Shown one piece after another: positions 36,082 to 48,429 of a DNA stretch of 64,000 nt. The notes below the pieces were generated by a model that saw nothing but the letters and a program-made list of their open reading frames with translations, did not search any database and was not told the origin of the DNA. Numbering within the stretch: position 1 is the stretch's first letter; each line of letters begins with the position of its first letter. The position numbers and the translations under genes are program-made. Origin of the DNA: Hermodice carunculata (lineage: Eukaryota > Annelida > Polychaeta > Eunicida > Amphinomidae); assembly GCA_964020975.1 (NCBI GenBank), contig OZ026625.1, forward strand, positions 42,906,794 through 42,970,793, read 5' to 3'.

Positions 36082-38417
36082 TCAGTGCAATAATACAATA
36101 CTTTGATGCATACCAATACCAGGCGAAACTGACCAAGTGACTATCAGTGGCAGACACTGCCAACTAGCCTGTTAAGATGTTTTTTTTCCTACCACAAATT
36201 TAAGTACGTAAGAAACAATTTACCACTGTTAGGAAATTATTCCATCAGTTTATGTAAGATAAAAAAACTTCAACTTGACAAGTTGTTTTCCACTTTAAAC
36301 ATACAAGAATGTACCACATTTAGCCGGTACTTAGCATGTACCCACGACTGTGAGTACCAGTCAAAACTCCCTGGAAGTAGCTACTCCCCTTTGGCGACAC
36401 AGCTGAACATTGGTGATAGAGGGGGCACCATTGCAGTGGGGGGTGTATGCTTCATACAAATTTAATTCAAGGTTTATATTTTTATGCTGGTTTTCAGCAC
36501 ATTATCCATGCATAGTCCTATTCTGAAGATGGTACACACATTTGAGATGACAAATCAGGAAAAAGCAAAAGCATGCCTCACAACTTCGATCCATTTCACA
36601 CTTGATGTGTGCCGTGGGTCACCTATCCATTCTCTTAAGTCCGTCGAGGCAGTCACAGCAACAGCACATTTTCATACTGATACAAGCAAAAACTAAGCAT
36701 TTCAAATTGTTACAAATTTGAAGGCATGCGTAATTATTCAGACTGAATCAAGTGTCTATTTTTAAAGTTCACATTGTATTTATCTATAGAAAGGGAGTGT
36801 AGGAGTGTAGCATTAGTGGGGTTTCTCGATCGTTCTGCATATTTTGCTACCAAATAGTAAAGCAACTAGGTTATGGATTAACAATAAACCAATAAAGTGA
36901 TGGTCATGATCTTGTCAAGCAATTTATACAAGAATCACTAGCAGCACACCTGAAAGCTTACAGTCGATTGCTTGTCGTTGCTACGGCATGGGTTGTTGAA
37001 AGCAGGCGACTGCTATCCAAACTTTGGTGGATCATTTGAAACACGTTTTTCAACAGACATGCACATGCTCGAGCCAGGTAAAACGTGGCCATGTTTTTCT
37101 CACTTTTCATCGCATAAAATTTGCTTTTTAGGGAGCCGTGAATCTTCATGAAAATGAAAAAAATGTGTAAAGCCATGATTTTGACGTCTTGGCTAAATGT
37201 CCTCTGTTACCTTAAAATAGAGCTAGGTCTCAAGTAGGATATTTTTAATCGCTTTTTTTAGTGGTAAGAGTGATTTGCTTTTGGTAAAAGTGACATATTC
37301 CATGCCTCTGGGGAAGAGATAATATGCCACTGTTATATGCAGTATATAGTGCCTTTAACAAAACCATTTTACACTCATCCCATAACATTTATAAAATTCA
37401 ACTGGATATTCATCTGAACCTGGAAATTTATTGTTTGATGTACTTTTGATCCAATTAAAAGCTCATATTCCATTTAGTTCTCCTTTGCAGTGACCTATCC
37501 TGTTCATAAAAATTTGGGAACTTCACATTATTCAGGAAAGTTTCAATGGCTGCTCTGCTCTGTAAATGTATCTTTTATTTTACTTTTGTTTAAGTGTTCA
37601 TAAAAATTCTAAAAATTGGAACAGATAAAAGCTTTTAAGATCTCAGTAGTATCTTGTTGGTTTGTGGAACAAAGTTCTCCTCTTTCAGTTGTATGTGCCG
37701 TTGCTTCCTACTCTTTATCTAGTTATTTGTACATTATTTACAAATACGATGTCTATGAATGGAGCAACATAAAACGTGTTCTCACATTTAGAAAAGAATT
37801 CTGTGAACCTATTGCAGATGGCTCTGTGACTTTAATCGTACCATCTTGCTGTACAGATGACATTGAAGTTAATTTATGTGTGTTGCTTATAGTGCATTGT
37901 TTATAATAAAATTATAATGATGGTTTATATGGAATGTTTATAATAAAATTATGATTATAGTGTACATCATAAGACAATGATCCAGCGCTCTTTCATATGT
38001 GTATCTGAACTATTGTCCCTTAGTACAAATGTTCTCAAACGCACACACGAATGCATTGTGCACTGTATTTAGACCAAGTGTAAAGTGGGGGCATTTTCCT
38101 GCTCCAACGTTTTGTAAACTTGGCAAAACAAAAATCCATTTCCAATGCAGGGTGATAAAGGGGTACATTCTGTATAAGATTTTGCCAACCCTTGTTGTTT
38201 CATTCGGCAGCGAATAGTAAATAGATGGAACTACTTGTCTTTCAGCAAACTTAAATTACGATCTTTCAATAGTTTGGTGTAGTTGATTTCCTTACGAATC
38301 TTAAGGATGTATTTCGGCTTAGCGCAAGTGCTTTTCAAATTGGCCATAAAACACACTTAACTAAAAATAAGTCCACCCAAAAATCATTTTTTAAAAGTAA
38401 ATAGAGCGGAACATTGT
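36081..38417. other. AT-rich intergenic stretch
   Basis: About 2.3 kb with no recognisable gene or element. A small direct repeat ('gtttataataaaattat') occurs at 37,899 and 37,936. Confidence 0.35.
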
Positions 38418-38693
38418 GCTTTGTGCCAAATAAAATGCACTTTAATCTATCACATGTGATAAGAGACCGGACCTGCAACATCTGGTGTCAAAGACTCCTT
38501 TACTTTAAAATATATTCTACTTTCATTATATTGTGTAGTGGTGATCTGTCACTCAATACTCCTACTTTTCCCAAGCCAAAGCAAGAAAGCTAACTGTATG
38601 CATATGTTTCAGTTTATAAAATACAAACACTATTATGATCATATCTATAAGCTTGTTCCTCTACTATCCTCAGTATTCACATTATCTTAAGTT
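38418..38693 (+). repeat. 276-bp direct duplication, copy 1
   Basis: Closely matches 39,198-39,473. Shared words include 'ataagcttgttcctctacta', 'cggacctgcaacatctgg' and 'cctacttttcccaagccaaa'. The copies are 780 bp apart in the same orientation and still look roughly 85-90% identical. Confidence 0.85.
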
Positions 38694-39197
38694 GAAGCGA
38701 AAGCTCGTGTCATTTGTGTCACTTGTCGCGTGTCTATATCGCAATTATGTTAAGTGAACGTACATTTTTTTTTTTTTTTTACAATTTTCAGTTTGGAGTG
38801 GATTCAACTTTTTTTTAAAATTAAAAAAAGTAAATACAAAAAGCGGGTGTAACTTTTGGCAAATTTCCTTTGTGTGGTTTTTCGGGCTGTTTAAAATTGT
38901 TTTGTGTTAAAGGATTCTGTAGAAATTACAGTCGTTTAGTTTGTATCGCCTTCCAAATGTGCAGTGAGTGTATTTTATATGGTCTGACATCGCGTTTTTA
39001 AACAAGCCAAAGGGCATAATAAAAGATTTGGAATTATGGTGACTATTAGAAAAATTACAATTTGTTAATAACTGCAACCTGGGATGCCATGTTTATTGGT
39101 GGTGAACCACATTTTGTAAAAGTGTCTCTTCTTTTCTGAGTTATGCAGATTCTGACTTTGTTCCCAGCAAAGTCACTGTCAGACTGAGTGACAAGCA
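38694..39197. other. Spacer between the two direct copies
   Basis: AT-rich, with a T18 run near 38,764-38,781. Nothing else recognised. Confidence 0.4.
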
Positions 39198-39473
39198 CTT
39201 TGTGACAAATAAAATGTACTTTAACCTATCACATGTCATAAGAAACCGGACCTGCAACATCTGGCGCTGAAGACTCCTTTGCTTTAAAATACATATTACT
39301 TTCATTAGATTATGCAGTGGTGACTTGTCACTCAATTTTCCTACTTTTCCCAAGCCAAAGCGAGGAAGCTAACTTTATGCGTGTGTTTCAGTTTAAAAAA
39401 CATAATCACCATTATGATCATATCTATAAGCTTGTTCCTCTACTATGCTCAGTATTCACATTATCTTAAGTTA
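39198..39473 (+). repeat. 276-bp direct duplication, copy 2
   Basis: Second copy of 38,418-38,693. Its right end coincides exactly with the TA at the start of the MITE at 39,474, so either the MITE inserted at the end of this unit or it defines the boundary. Confidence 0.85.
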
Positions 39474-39644
39474 CAGTGAAAACTCCTTATAATGATACCA
39501 TCTGTTCCGTAAGAAATGTGTCGGATAACTGAATATGTCAGATAAATGAGTCACTGAAAAAAGGAAATAAACCTTCCCATGAAAACATGTGTCATTATAT
39601 TGAATATGTCGGATATCTGAGTGTCGTTACAATGTGGTTTCACT
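39474..39644. mobile_element. pogo/Tc1-mariner-like MITE, 171 bp
   Basis: TA duplications at 39,472-39,473 and 39,645-39,646. The left end is CAGTGAAAACTCCTTATAAT and the right end on the minus strand is CAGTGAAACCACATTGTAAC. Internally 'gtcggata' occurs twice. It has no coding capacity. Confidence 0.8.
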
Positions 39645-40119
39645 GTAATGTATTGAAGACATTTATAATCACTTTACTTCGAATTCATGAACACAAATAA
39701 TTTGGCGCCAATATATCTTGCACCTTATACTGCGGCTAGTAACATAAATAATATGCACAACGGAACTTTGTCTCGTTTGAATCGGGTCAAGTATTTCTTT
39801 CATTCATTCAAATGCCGTGGAATGTATGCAAACGTCATTCATTGGCAACATTCTGGAATATGCCTTGCGTGCCTTTTTTTAATTTTCTTTTTGTTTGTTT
39901 GTCCAATTTTTGTTGGTGTAAATTACTCACAAAAATGGGTGGAAACATTTGGTGGAGATCAGATCCAGCTAACCACGTTCCCAATAGGTCTGAAGGGAAC
40001 CATACGGTTTGGGAGGAGTGAAAAGGGAAGGAAAAAAAGCAAAACTGCAAAAATTCTTGAAGTGTAAAAAAAATAATAATTGCACTGCCATCTATTGAAC
40101 AAATTACAAAAAAAAAAAA
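39645..40119. other. Intergenic stretch
   Basis: A 126-aa open frame here (39,687-40,067) has a hydrophobic middle but no recognisable domain. I regard it as chance. Confidence 0.3.
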
Positions 40120-40583
40120 AAAAATACACAGTCATCTTTAAAACAAATTGAGGGCTATGGCTCCCCAGAGGTGCCCAGTGAATTTCAAAGCAGTTGGCCA
40201 GGAGGTTGGGGAGAATAACCTTTGAACCATTTCACAAAAGTGATAAATAAAAATAAACAAAAAAAATAATGATAAATGAAAAGTCTTAAAACAACTGGTG
40301 CATCACAATTAAAATAATCATAGCAGAGATCTACCTAAAGGACATCCCCACAAAGTTTGAATTGAATGTGGCACACGGTTTTTCCAAAATGTAAATTAAC
40401 ATTGCAATCCCCATTGTCCTACATCCTAGTCAAGATGAATACATGAATTTACCCGACAAGTTCCCGAATTAAATAAATCATTTAAAATTAGAAACAAATG
40501 AATGTGCACCAAGCGATAGGTTTTCTTGATCCCCCTTACGAACACAATATGAGTTGATGGCTTTTGAGAAGACCCCCCTCCAA

Positions 40584-40690
40584 AAAACAAACAAACAAAC
40601 AAACATACAAACAAACAAACCAAAAGGTAAAACAAAAAACAAACAAACAAAAACAATCAAACAAACAAAACAAAAAACAAAAAACCAAAA

Positions 40691-40733
<43 letters not shown>

Positions 40734-40749
40734 AAAAAAAAAAAAAAAA
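40584..40749. repeat. A-rich tract, (AAAC)n then poly-A
   Basis: AAAC words (40,584-40,695) grade into long A runs with isolated C (to 40,749). The Lys- or Phe-rich frames across it are composition artefacts. Confidence 0.95.
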
Positions 40750-41740
40750 GCAAGAACAGACAAAACTTTGATCATAAGAGGACTGTGGCAGTTCTGTGCT
40801 CAGCTGACATGTAGATATACCTATGCGATTTTTGAAAGTTTTGCACAAAAAGAACAACAGATTTGTAAAAAAAAAATCCACTGAAGCAAACCCATTTTAA
40901 GAAATCTAGTAAAAACCCAACCAAGGAACATTGCCACCAAGTCAATCTGTATGACGCTTTCTCAGAAGAAGTCGAAAATGTGAATTAGCATTTGAAAGTC
41001 TATTGACTTACATGATAAACAATAGGAAAGGTGCATTTACCAATGAGTACCCGAATTGAAAAAAATATATATGGTTAAAAATAAGGAATCCACAGTATTA
41101 CCACGGAGTGAGCAACTTTGTTTGACCCTTCTACAAGGACCACATCCACCACGTTTCAGCTTAATCAAAATTACGGTTCTGGAGAGGTCAAAAATAGCAA
41201 AAACTGACACAAGAGCATAAAAAATAAAAACAAATCTTTGTGCCACAAAGTAAGTGAACACATAAAGAACTAGAAGTTCCTAGAAGTGTTCCTGTGTGAT
41301 GTCAAAGCAATTAGGTGAGCGGTTTCAGAGTAGGCTTTTAAAAATTTGCTCCCCCCAACAAGAAAAAAAATTACGAAGATCACCGAAGCGTGACAATTTG
41401 AAAAAAAAATGGTAGAGACTCACCCAAGGTACATTGCCACCAAGTGTGGAGTCAATCTGGCAGACGGTTTTGGAGGAGTCCATTGTTGACGACGGACTAC
41501 AGACGACGACAGATGAAGGACCACGAGATAAGCTCAGCTACTGACAAGTCCCCTGAGATAAAAAATGAAAGGAATGAAAAAAAAATGCAGCACGACCTGC
41601 TGAACAAAGGTCTGGGGGCCCAAACCATCCCTGTGCTATTTCAGATAAAGTGGCCACGCGGTTAAGGAGCTTTTTTTGTCAAAATTATACAGTAAATAAA
41701 TAAATAGATAAGTGAATGAATGAATGAATGAATGAGTGAG

Positions 41741-42052
<312 letters not shown>

Positions 42053-42148
42053 GTATCGGGGCATGAGCATCTGACCAAAGTTGGCACAAACGCACCCAAG
42101 GTAAATCCTAAGAAAGTTTGAATAAAAAAATAAATGAATAAATAAATA

Positions 42149-42149
<1 letters not shown>

Positions 42150-42183
<34 letters not shown>

Positions 42184-42245
42184 GAAGGAAGGAAGGAAGG
42201 AAGGAAGGAAGGAAGGAAGGAAAGAGAGAAAAGAAAGAAAGAAAG
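42150..42245. repeat. (GAAA)n and (GGAA)n
   Basis: GAAA units at 42,150-42,182, then GGAA units to about 42,221, then GAAA again to 42,245. Confidence 0.95.
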
Positions 42246-42500
42246 TGTGAGCATCTGACCAATGTTGGCACAAACGCACACAAGGTAAATCATCAGAAAG
42301 TTTGAACAGGGCCCGGCAAGCTGTTTTCGAGAAGTGGAAAATGTGATTTGTTGATTGACGACGGAAGGAAGACTATGGAAGACAATAAGATGAACGCTCA
42401 GTCTAGACCTAAAAAATCGATCAGGGACTCCCGTAGATAAACTCTCTTTGTGATATATACCCCCTCCCTCTGACATAAGACCGACGATCGTCAAGGACTT

Positions 42501-43924
42501 TTACCCGTGCTAGCGGCATGAAATGTCTTTAAACTGTTTTCCCATGCTGAAAGAAATAACTCAGAGTCTGAACCTCCATACGATCATAATGATATCGATT
42601 GAAACAATGAACTATGTTGCAGTCAGGGATTCTGCGTATTCCCTCTAATACAAAATCTTAGATATTATAAACACAGATGATCGTCACTTACTTCCATCAT
42701 GCATTGCGTATACAAAGGGCCACGCTTGTGCTCATCGAAAGTAAAAAACGGCAACCACTCTGAGGCTTGATCAGGCAGCCCTGGGCATTGAGGCATGCTA
42801 TCGTTCAAAACCATTTCATCCAGTTTCTTTCACGATGTTAATACCCGGCAATAACATGCAAGCAAAACGGATCCCAAATGCGAATGTATTCAGGGGCGCC
42901 CGTCTGCTACAAACACCGATTGACCAGAGATGGGGGTAACAAAGCAACTCGCTCAAAAGTGCTGCCCGACTGCTTGCGTAACGTTGCCCGAAAAAAAATG
43001 AAAGAAACTTTTTAAACAGGCTAACAATAAAAGCAGTAAAAGTATATCTTGTGTATGGTGCACTTGATCCATCCCTCCTTTCTGTTCCCGCTTCCAATAT
43101 TGCGGCTCAATTAAATATTTCCCCGATTGTCGATTTCAAATGTGTCTAACTAATTAGTAAATGTACGAATTCAATAAAATTTTGGTACAATCGTTTAAAA
43201 TACAATGATACACTAGAAAAGAAGATTTGTTATAAAGCAAATCTCTCTTGGTGCGTTCAAAATGAAAACATTTTTGAAGCTATATAACTTAAAATGCTAC
43301 AAATTTGGTTCATGGTACATTGCATGATGCTATGTCACAAACTCATCTACGGACCAGTTTTGGTCTAAAGAAGAAAGAAAGGAAAAAAGAATTCTTTGAA
43401 AAACAAAATGGCAAGGTTCACACCCAGACATAATTGTAGTGGAGGAATGATTTTGAAAATTAAAGTGTGCCTAATTAGTGTCAATTAAATTTTACAATTT
43501 TTATTTTAATATCATTAGATGCAGATATACAATGTAGTATGAACCAATGAATTTTAATGAATTGACACTTCTATTTATAATACATGTGTTTTTGAAGATA
43601 TCCCACCTTTAAATTTTTGAAGTGTCCCCAATTGAGTAAGCGTTCTGATTTCATCAAATGTGCCCGCAGCACAAACTTTAAAAGAAGAGATAGATTGGCA
43701 TTTTTATGCATAATGCATTTGAAGATATTCAATAATCACGTATACATTTATGTTTTCCTGCCATTGGATTTGCTAACAGTACAAACCCACATAATGGTAT
43801 GTATGCTAGGTGTACACGTATTTCCAACTTCAACAATCTTAAATATTGTCTAAACTATAATACACAGAGATGTCGTTCCAATTGGTTCTGGTACAGCTAA
43901 GAGTTCGATGTACATAAATATGAA

Positions 43925-43926
<2 letters not shown>
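42501..43926. other. Intergenic stretch with faint repeat R4 pieces
   Basis: Words near 43,360-43,435 ('gaagaaagaaaggaaaa', 'cacacccagacataatt') match the repeat at 46,770-46,990. A word near 43,762 ('gccattggatttgctaac') matches 45,282. Otherwise nothing is recognised. Confidence 0.35.

Positions 43927-44010
<84 letters not shown>
43927..44010. repeat. (AT)42 microsatellite
   Basis: An 84-bp AT tract that abuts the 3' side of SINE-like copy 2 without any spacer. Confidence 0.95.
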
Positions 44011-44013
<3 letters not shown>

Positions 44014-44165
44014 TGGTGACCACGGAACGGCCCGGTCTCAAAAAAGCAACCTTCGGCACTAACCAGCTAGCCAAAACTGGGAAACACACAGACCAACTGT
44101 ACCAAATCCCCATTCCTGAAAAGAATGGTTCAATGGAGGCAGGTATGTGCGAGTATATAATATAT
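44011..44165 (-). mobile_element. tRNA-derived SINE-like repeat, copy 2
   Basis: On the minus strand this reads TTTGGTACAGTTGGTCTG (A-box-like, near 44,100) and, about 55 bp further, GGTTGC...GAGACCGGGCC, then GTTCCGTGGTCACCAAAC up to the AT tract. It corresponds to the second half of the 15.2-15.4 kb copy and matches it closely from 'gaccacggaacggcc'. Confidence 0.6.
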
Positions 44166-44273
44166 GAAACTTTAGCATCTGAAAATGTGCTAATCACAGA
44201 CATTTCACATTTTAAAACTTGAATAACGTCACAAGAAATTACTTAGACACACAATTCCAGCGTTTACCTATGC

Positions 44274-44350
44274 AGTGAAACCTCTCTACAGTGGGCACCC
44301 TTGGGACCGGGGAAATGTTCACACTCCTGAGAAGGTCAGACCTTCCAGGC
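44274..44350 (+). mobile_element. Solitary pogo-type MITE end
   Basis: CAGTGAAACCTCTCTACAGT followed by 'gggcacccttgggacc' is the usual end of pogo/Tigger-type elements and resembles the MITE at 39,474. The opposite end is not found within 400 bp. Confidence 0.45.
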
Positions 44351-44689
44351 AGTATGGATGAGCATATGTGCATGTACATGTACATTATTTATACATGCAT
44401 ATAATCATGTACAATGAGTATGCATATTATAATTCAAGGGTGCGTGTATACATGCAATACAAAACTGTACTTGTTCTTTTATTACATAAACAAATTTTAA
44501 CAGACGCTGTCACGAAACTACCTGTACATGTAACTGTGACGTGGGACAAGCACTCTACTGTCTTAGTATTCCTTGTCTTTGTCTTGGTTATGAAGAACAG
44601 GCTATATAATAATAACAGGCTTAATCTCGGTGGTTACAAACAAAAAAAAGGAATAAAAGTGTCCACTGAGATGACATAAATCCACATTT

Positions 44690-45110
44690 TGAAAATTCTC
44701 AAAGTTTACAAAACAGTCATTGAGGACTGAAAGACCATATTTTGATGGGTCTAGCCAGCTCAGCACTGTATGAAGTCTAATAATTAAAGAGGGTACACAT
44801 AGCAAGCTTATCCTGTCCAGAAGTACGGTCCCTTGGGATTGATAAGCCAGCAGACTCATGATAGCCTCAGGCAAAAAAACAGACCAGCTAAGACACCAGC
44901 CTCAGTTTCAGTGTACTGACAACTCTGTCCAGCAATAGTAGGAACTATACCCTGCCTCGTACATATAGCTGCGGGTAACATATCTGTTCTTGCATGAACA
45001 GAAAGAGATTCTCTGTAGTTTATTGAGAACATCATTACACAATCGCTGGAAGTCCCCCCTCCCAGTTACTACAGGACCCAAACCTTCCAAACCATACACC
45101 TGGCAAGCAT
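44690..45110 (-). mobile_element. Possible LINE reverse-transcriptase C-terminal remnant
   Basis: The minus strand reads YGLEGLGPVVTGRGDFQRLC, NDVLNKLQRI, later LLAYQSQ and RLHTVLSWLDPSKYGLSVLN. The spacing resembles the 'YG.E.L......L......LR.I' and 'W......L..YGLP' segments near the C-terminus of some LINE ORF2 proteins. It has stops and frame changes. Similarity is weak and another origin is possible. Confidence 0.35.
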
Positions 45111-45239
45111 ATAGTAGGCTACCTATGAGACAGGTTCAAGCTAATTTATCATGAACGCAAAATGGTTGCCCAGCACCATGGAGGTCCATGTAGATTGTAG
45201 CAAGCAGTAGAAGGGGGATGTGTATTCTGGGGAAGTGAA

Positions 45240-45560
45240 TTTAGCATACATTAAAATTTCCCAAACTTTTGTTTGCATGCTATTGGATTTGCCAGATGTC
45301 TCAAACCTACATGTGTAAGTTAGAACTTTGCATCTATCTATAATGTTTTTGAAGATATAGAGCTTTCAAAACTTTAATTGCCCTAATTTGCATACGTTAA
45401 AAATTCATGACGATTTCAAACGATATGCACATTTTTTCTGGTAGGTCAGTCACCATGGCAAGTTTGGTGGTTATCGTACTGACCGTATGCGAAAAAACCT
45501 GCAGACAAATTTGGTCGAAAAGAAAGAAAGGAACAAAAGAAAAAAGACAAAAAGAAAAAA
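45240..45560 (+). repeat. Dispersed repeat R4, copy 1
   Basis: The order 'gtctcaaacctacatg' (45,298), 'gttagaactttgcatctatc', 'ttaattgccctaatttgcat' and 'ggtaggtcagtcaccatggc', then 'cagacaaatttggtcgaaaa' and GAAA/GA words, is the same as in 46,420-46,980. It is noncoding. Confidence 0.65.
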
Positions 45561-45617
45561 AATGAAAAACAAAACGTCTGGGCACAAAAGGGAGAGGGAG
45601 AGGGGAGAGGGAAAGGG

Positions 45618-45680
<63 letters not shown>

Positions 45681-45716
45681 AGAGAAAGAGACAAAGATAC
45701 AGAGAGAGAGAGAGAG
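45618..45716. repeat. Interrupted (GA)n microsatellite
   Basis: GA units from 45,620 with GAGC and AAAGAC interruptions near 45,672-45,698. Confidence 0.95.
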
Positions 45717-45928
45717 AATGCTCAGGCATCACCTCTTTTAAATTTTTATAGCAGAATAAATCATCACACGTAGGTCCCTGTTTAAGGTGATGATATTGTT
45801 GCCTGTTTAGGTGACCCAGGGCCCTTGACAATTGGACAAGGACCCTGAGCTACCAGCCACATACTAAAACAGGCTGACAGTTACCCAAGGAGTAAAATGC
45901 TGCTGTGACCAACCTGCGCCCCATCTAC

Positions 45929-45930
<2 letters not shown>

Positions 45931-45977
<47 letters not shown>
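45931..45977. repeat. (CA)n microsatellite
   Basis: About 23 CA units. Confidence 0.95.
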
Positions 45978-45980
<3 letters not shown>

Positions 45981-46420
45981 CTGTGCAAACATGCATGTCC
46001 ATTGGTGAGGAAGTGACCCCATGGGGTCACTTAAGAGCACTGTGAGGCAGGCTTGCACATTGAGTGGACCCTTTCTTAAACCTGATCTTCAGCCAATCAG
46101 CAGGAAGTAGAACTAATTTGTAACCACACTGGGCCCAAACATGCATTTCCCTTAACAGGGTTTGCATGGTGATTATGACCTCTTTTACATAAAAAAGTAT
46201 TGAGCGACGATTCTCCCATTATATACTTCAACATGTGAATCTGACTTGATATCATATACAATTCATGATCATAGTCATACTATTTTGTGTCCCTGTAACA
46301 AACCATTTTTATATTCTATCCCAACGTGCCCCGCTTTTCCCCTTCCACGAGAATATAAGATACAAACTTCTCACATCTAGTTACACTTCTAGAACTTTTG
46401 TTCATTCTCATTTGAGAGAT

Positions 46421-46680
46421 GTCGCAAACCTACATGTATAAGTTAGAACTTTGTGTCTATCTGCAATAGTTTGGAAGTTATGAAGCTTTGAAAAGTTTAA
46501 TTACACCTAATTTGCATAGTTTGAAACATCATGACTATTCCAAGCCAGGTGTCTCAAACCTACATGTATTAGTTAGAACTTTGTGTCTATCTGCAATAGT
46601 TTGGAAGTTATGGAGGTTTAAAAAGTTTAATTACACCTAATTTGCATAGTTTTAAACATCATGACTATTCAAAGCCAGGT
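46421..46680 (+). repeat. 130-bp tandem duplication within R4
   Basis: Two units of 130 bp (46,421-46,550 and 46,551-46,680) begin 'gtcgcaaacctacatgtat' and 'gtctcaaacctacatgtat' and differ at only a few positions. They are much closer to each other than to the 45.3-kb copy, so the duplication is recent. Confidence 0.9.
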
Positions 46681-46990
<310 letters not shown>

Positions 46991-48429
46991 TATTAGCCCA
47001 TTGTAGAATTGATGGCATACTATCAATGCTACACAAACATGACCATGCCTGGCCGTAGGCTAAACCACATGCACACATCCGTTTAGCATCACTGGGATTC
47101 AACACTTCAGTATATGTCCGCCTCCAGCAAAGCTGTGTCTTTTGCAGCAACTCAGCATATGCCATGAACAGTCAAATTGCGGAAAAGTGTTGAATAAAAG
47201 CAACATACATACGTTTCCAACTATTGTTTGATGGTACACAGCAAGCAATTTGATTATGTTATTGTGGTCCATATGCTTAATCCGATCAGATGTTTCTGAA
47301 TACTCACATCGGAAGCGACTTGACCGAGCTGACCTAATTAAATGCTTATTGCTGATTTGAGCAAGTAGATCTATCGTTATGGTCCACTCAGCCAATGGCA
47401 TGCACTTGGCATATCAGCTAATTCATATATGCATAAACCCTCTTGCCAACACGGTGGCTTATCGAAAACCACGGTAGTTGGCCTCATTGACCTGCCACGT
47501 CACTTCCCACGTTCTTACCACTATCAAAACACGATGATCATGCTGAGCAAAATGAGTAAAAACTGTCAGGAGAAAACGCACATTTTGCATGGAATTCGGT
47601 AAAGACAAGTCGTCCGATATAGCAGTTGCCAGAAAAAGGTGACAAGTGAGTTTAAATAAAATATTCAATATATTTTACATACCATTTTAGTACACAATGA
47701 ACCTCGTCTGCTACGGTGGCCACCACTTTCCTCTGATATATATATGTGCAAGGAGCAATGTTTGGTACGGTCGTCAAGAATCCAAGCCTTGGCAGAACCC
47801 ATGACTAAACGAAAGGAAGCACTGGGTATGCCTGCATCACTGCGCTGTTCCTGAACAGCACATAGCATTGTATGCCCATTATTTTTATTTCTTTTTATGG
47901 GAGTCCAAAAAAATTACTGATGGAAAAACAAGCCTAGCACAATAATGAGCTCTCTTTCTGGTGGTAGATATTTCATAATAGCAGGCAGTAAGTGGGACTT
48001 TAGCGACTTCCAATTGACAGTCCGTAACACTGCAAGAGAATCCCTTGTCTCCACCATTATACTGAACAAGGAATTGTTTTGTTCATGATTGACTGAGAAA
48101 CTACATCTACTGTGCTTCAATACTGTATTTGCAGTGCCCCTTAATTGTGTCCTATCCATCCTTTGAAAAATGCTGTTATTAGGTACTAGAAAATCTCAAT
48201 ACACAATCACAATAGCTAATATCTGACTCCCCCTCTGTAGCAACAAAACGGTGAGCAATGCTAAAAGCTATCCCACAGTGTCCTGCATCCTACACTTTTA
48301 TCATCCCTTTTCTGAGCAAGCATAAGGCTACCACACATTGTTTAAGATCGTCCGAAATCCCATTTATTTTAATACACTTTTTGAAAAAAAAAAGATTTTT
48401 GCCCCTTGGGCCTGCTTTTCGGCCCCGTG
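46991..48429. other. Intergenic stretch
   Basis: About 1.4 kb. Minus-strand frames of 60-100 aa are present but carry no recognisable domain. I call no gene. Confidence 0.3.

Noticed and set aside
39687-40067. 126-aa membrane-like frame
   Set aside because: The hydrophobic stretch comes from T-rich DNA; no homology is evident and the composition matches the background.
40478-40884. Phe-rich or Lys/Gln-rich frames
   Set aside because: They come from the A-rich tract and have no conserved sequence.
47099-47868. Host exons on the minus strand
   Set aside because: Frames of 67-100 aa look slightly protein-like but have no domain, splice sites or second copy to support them.
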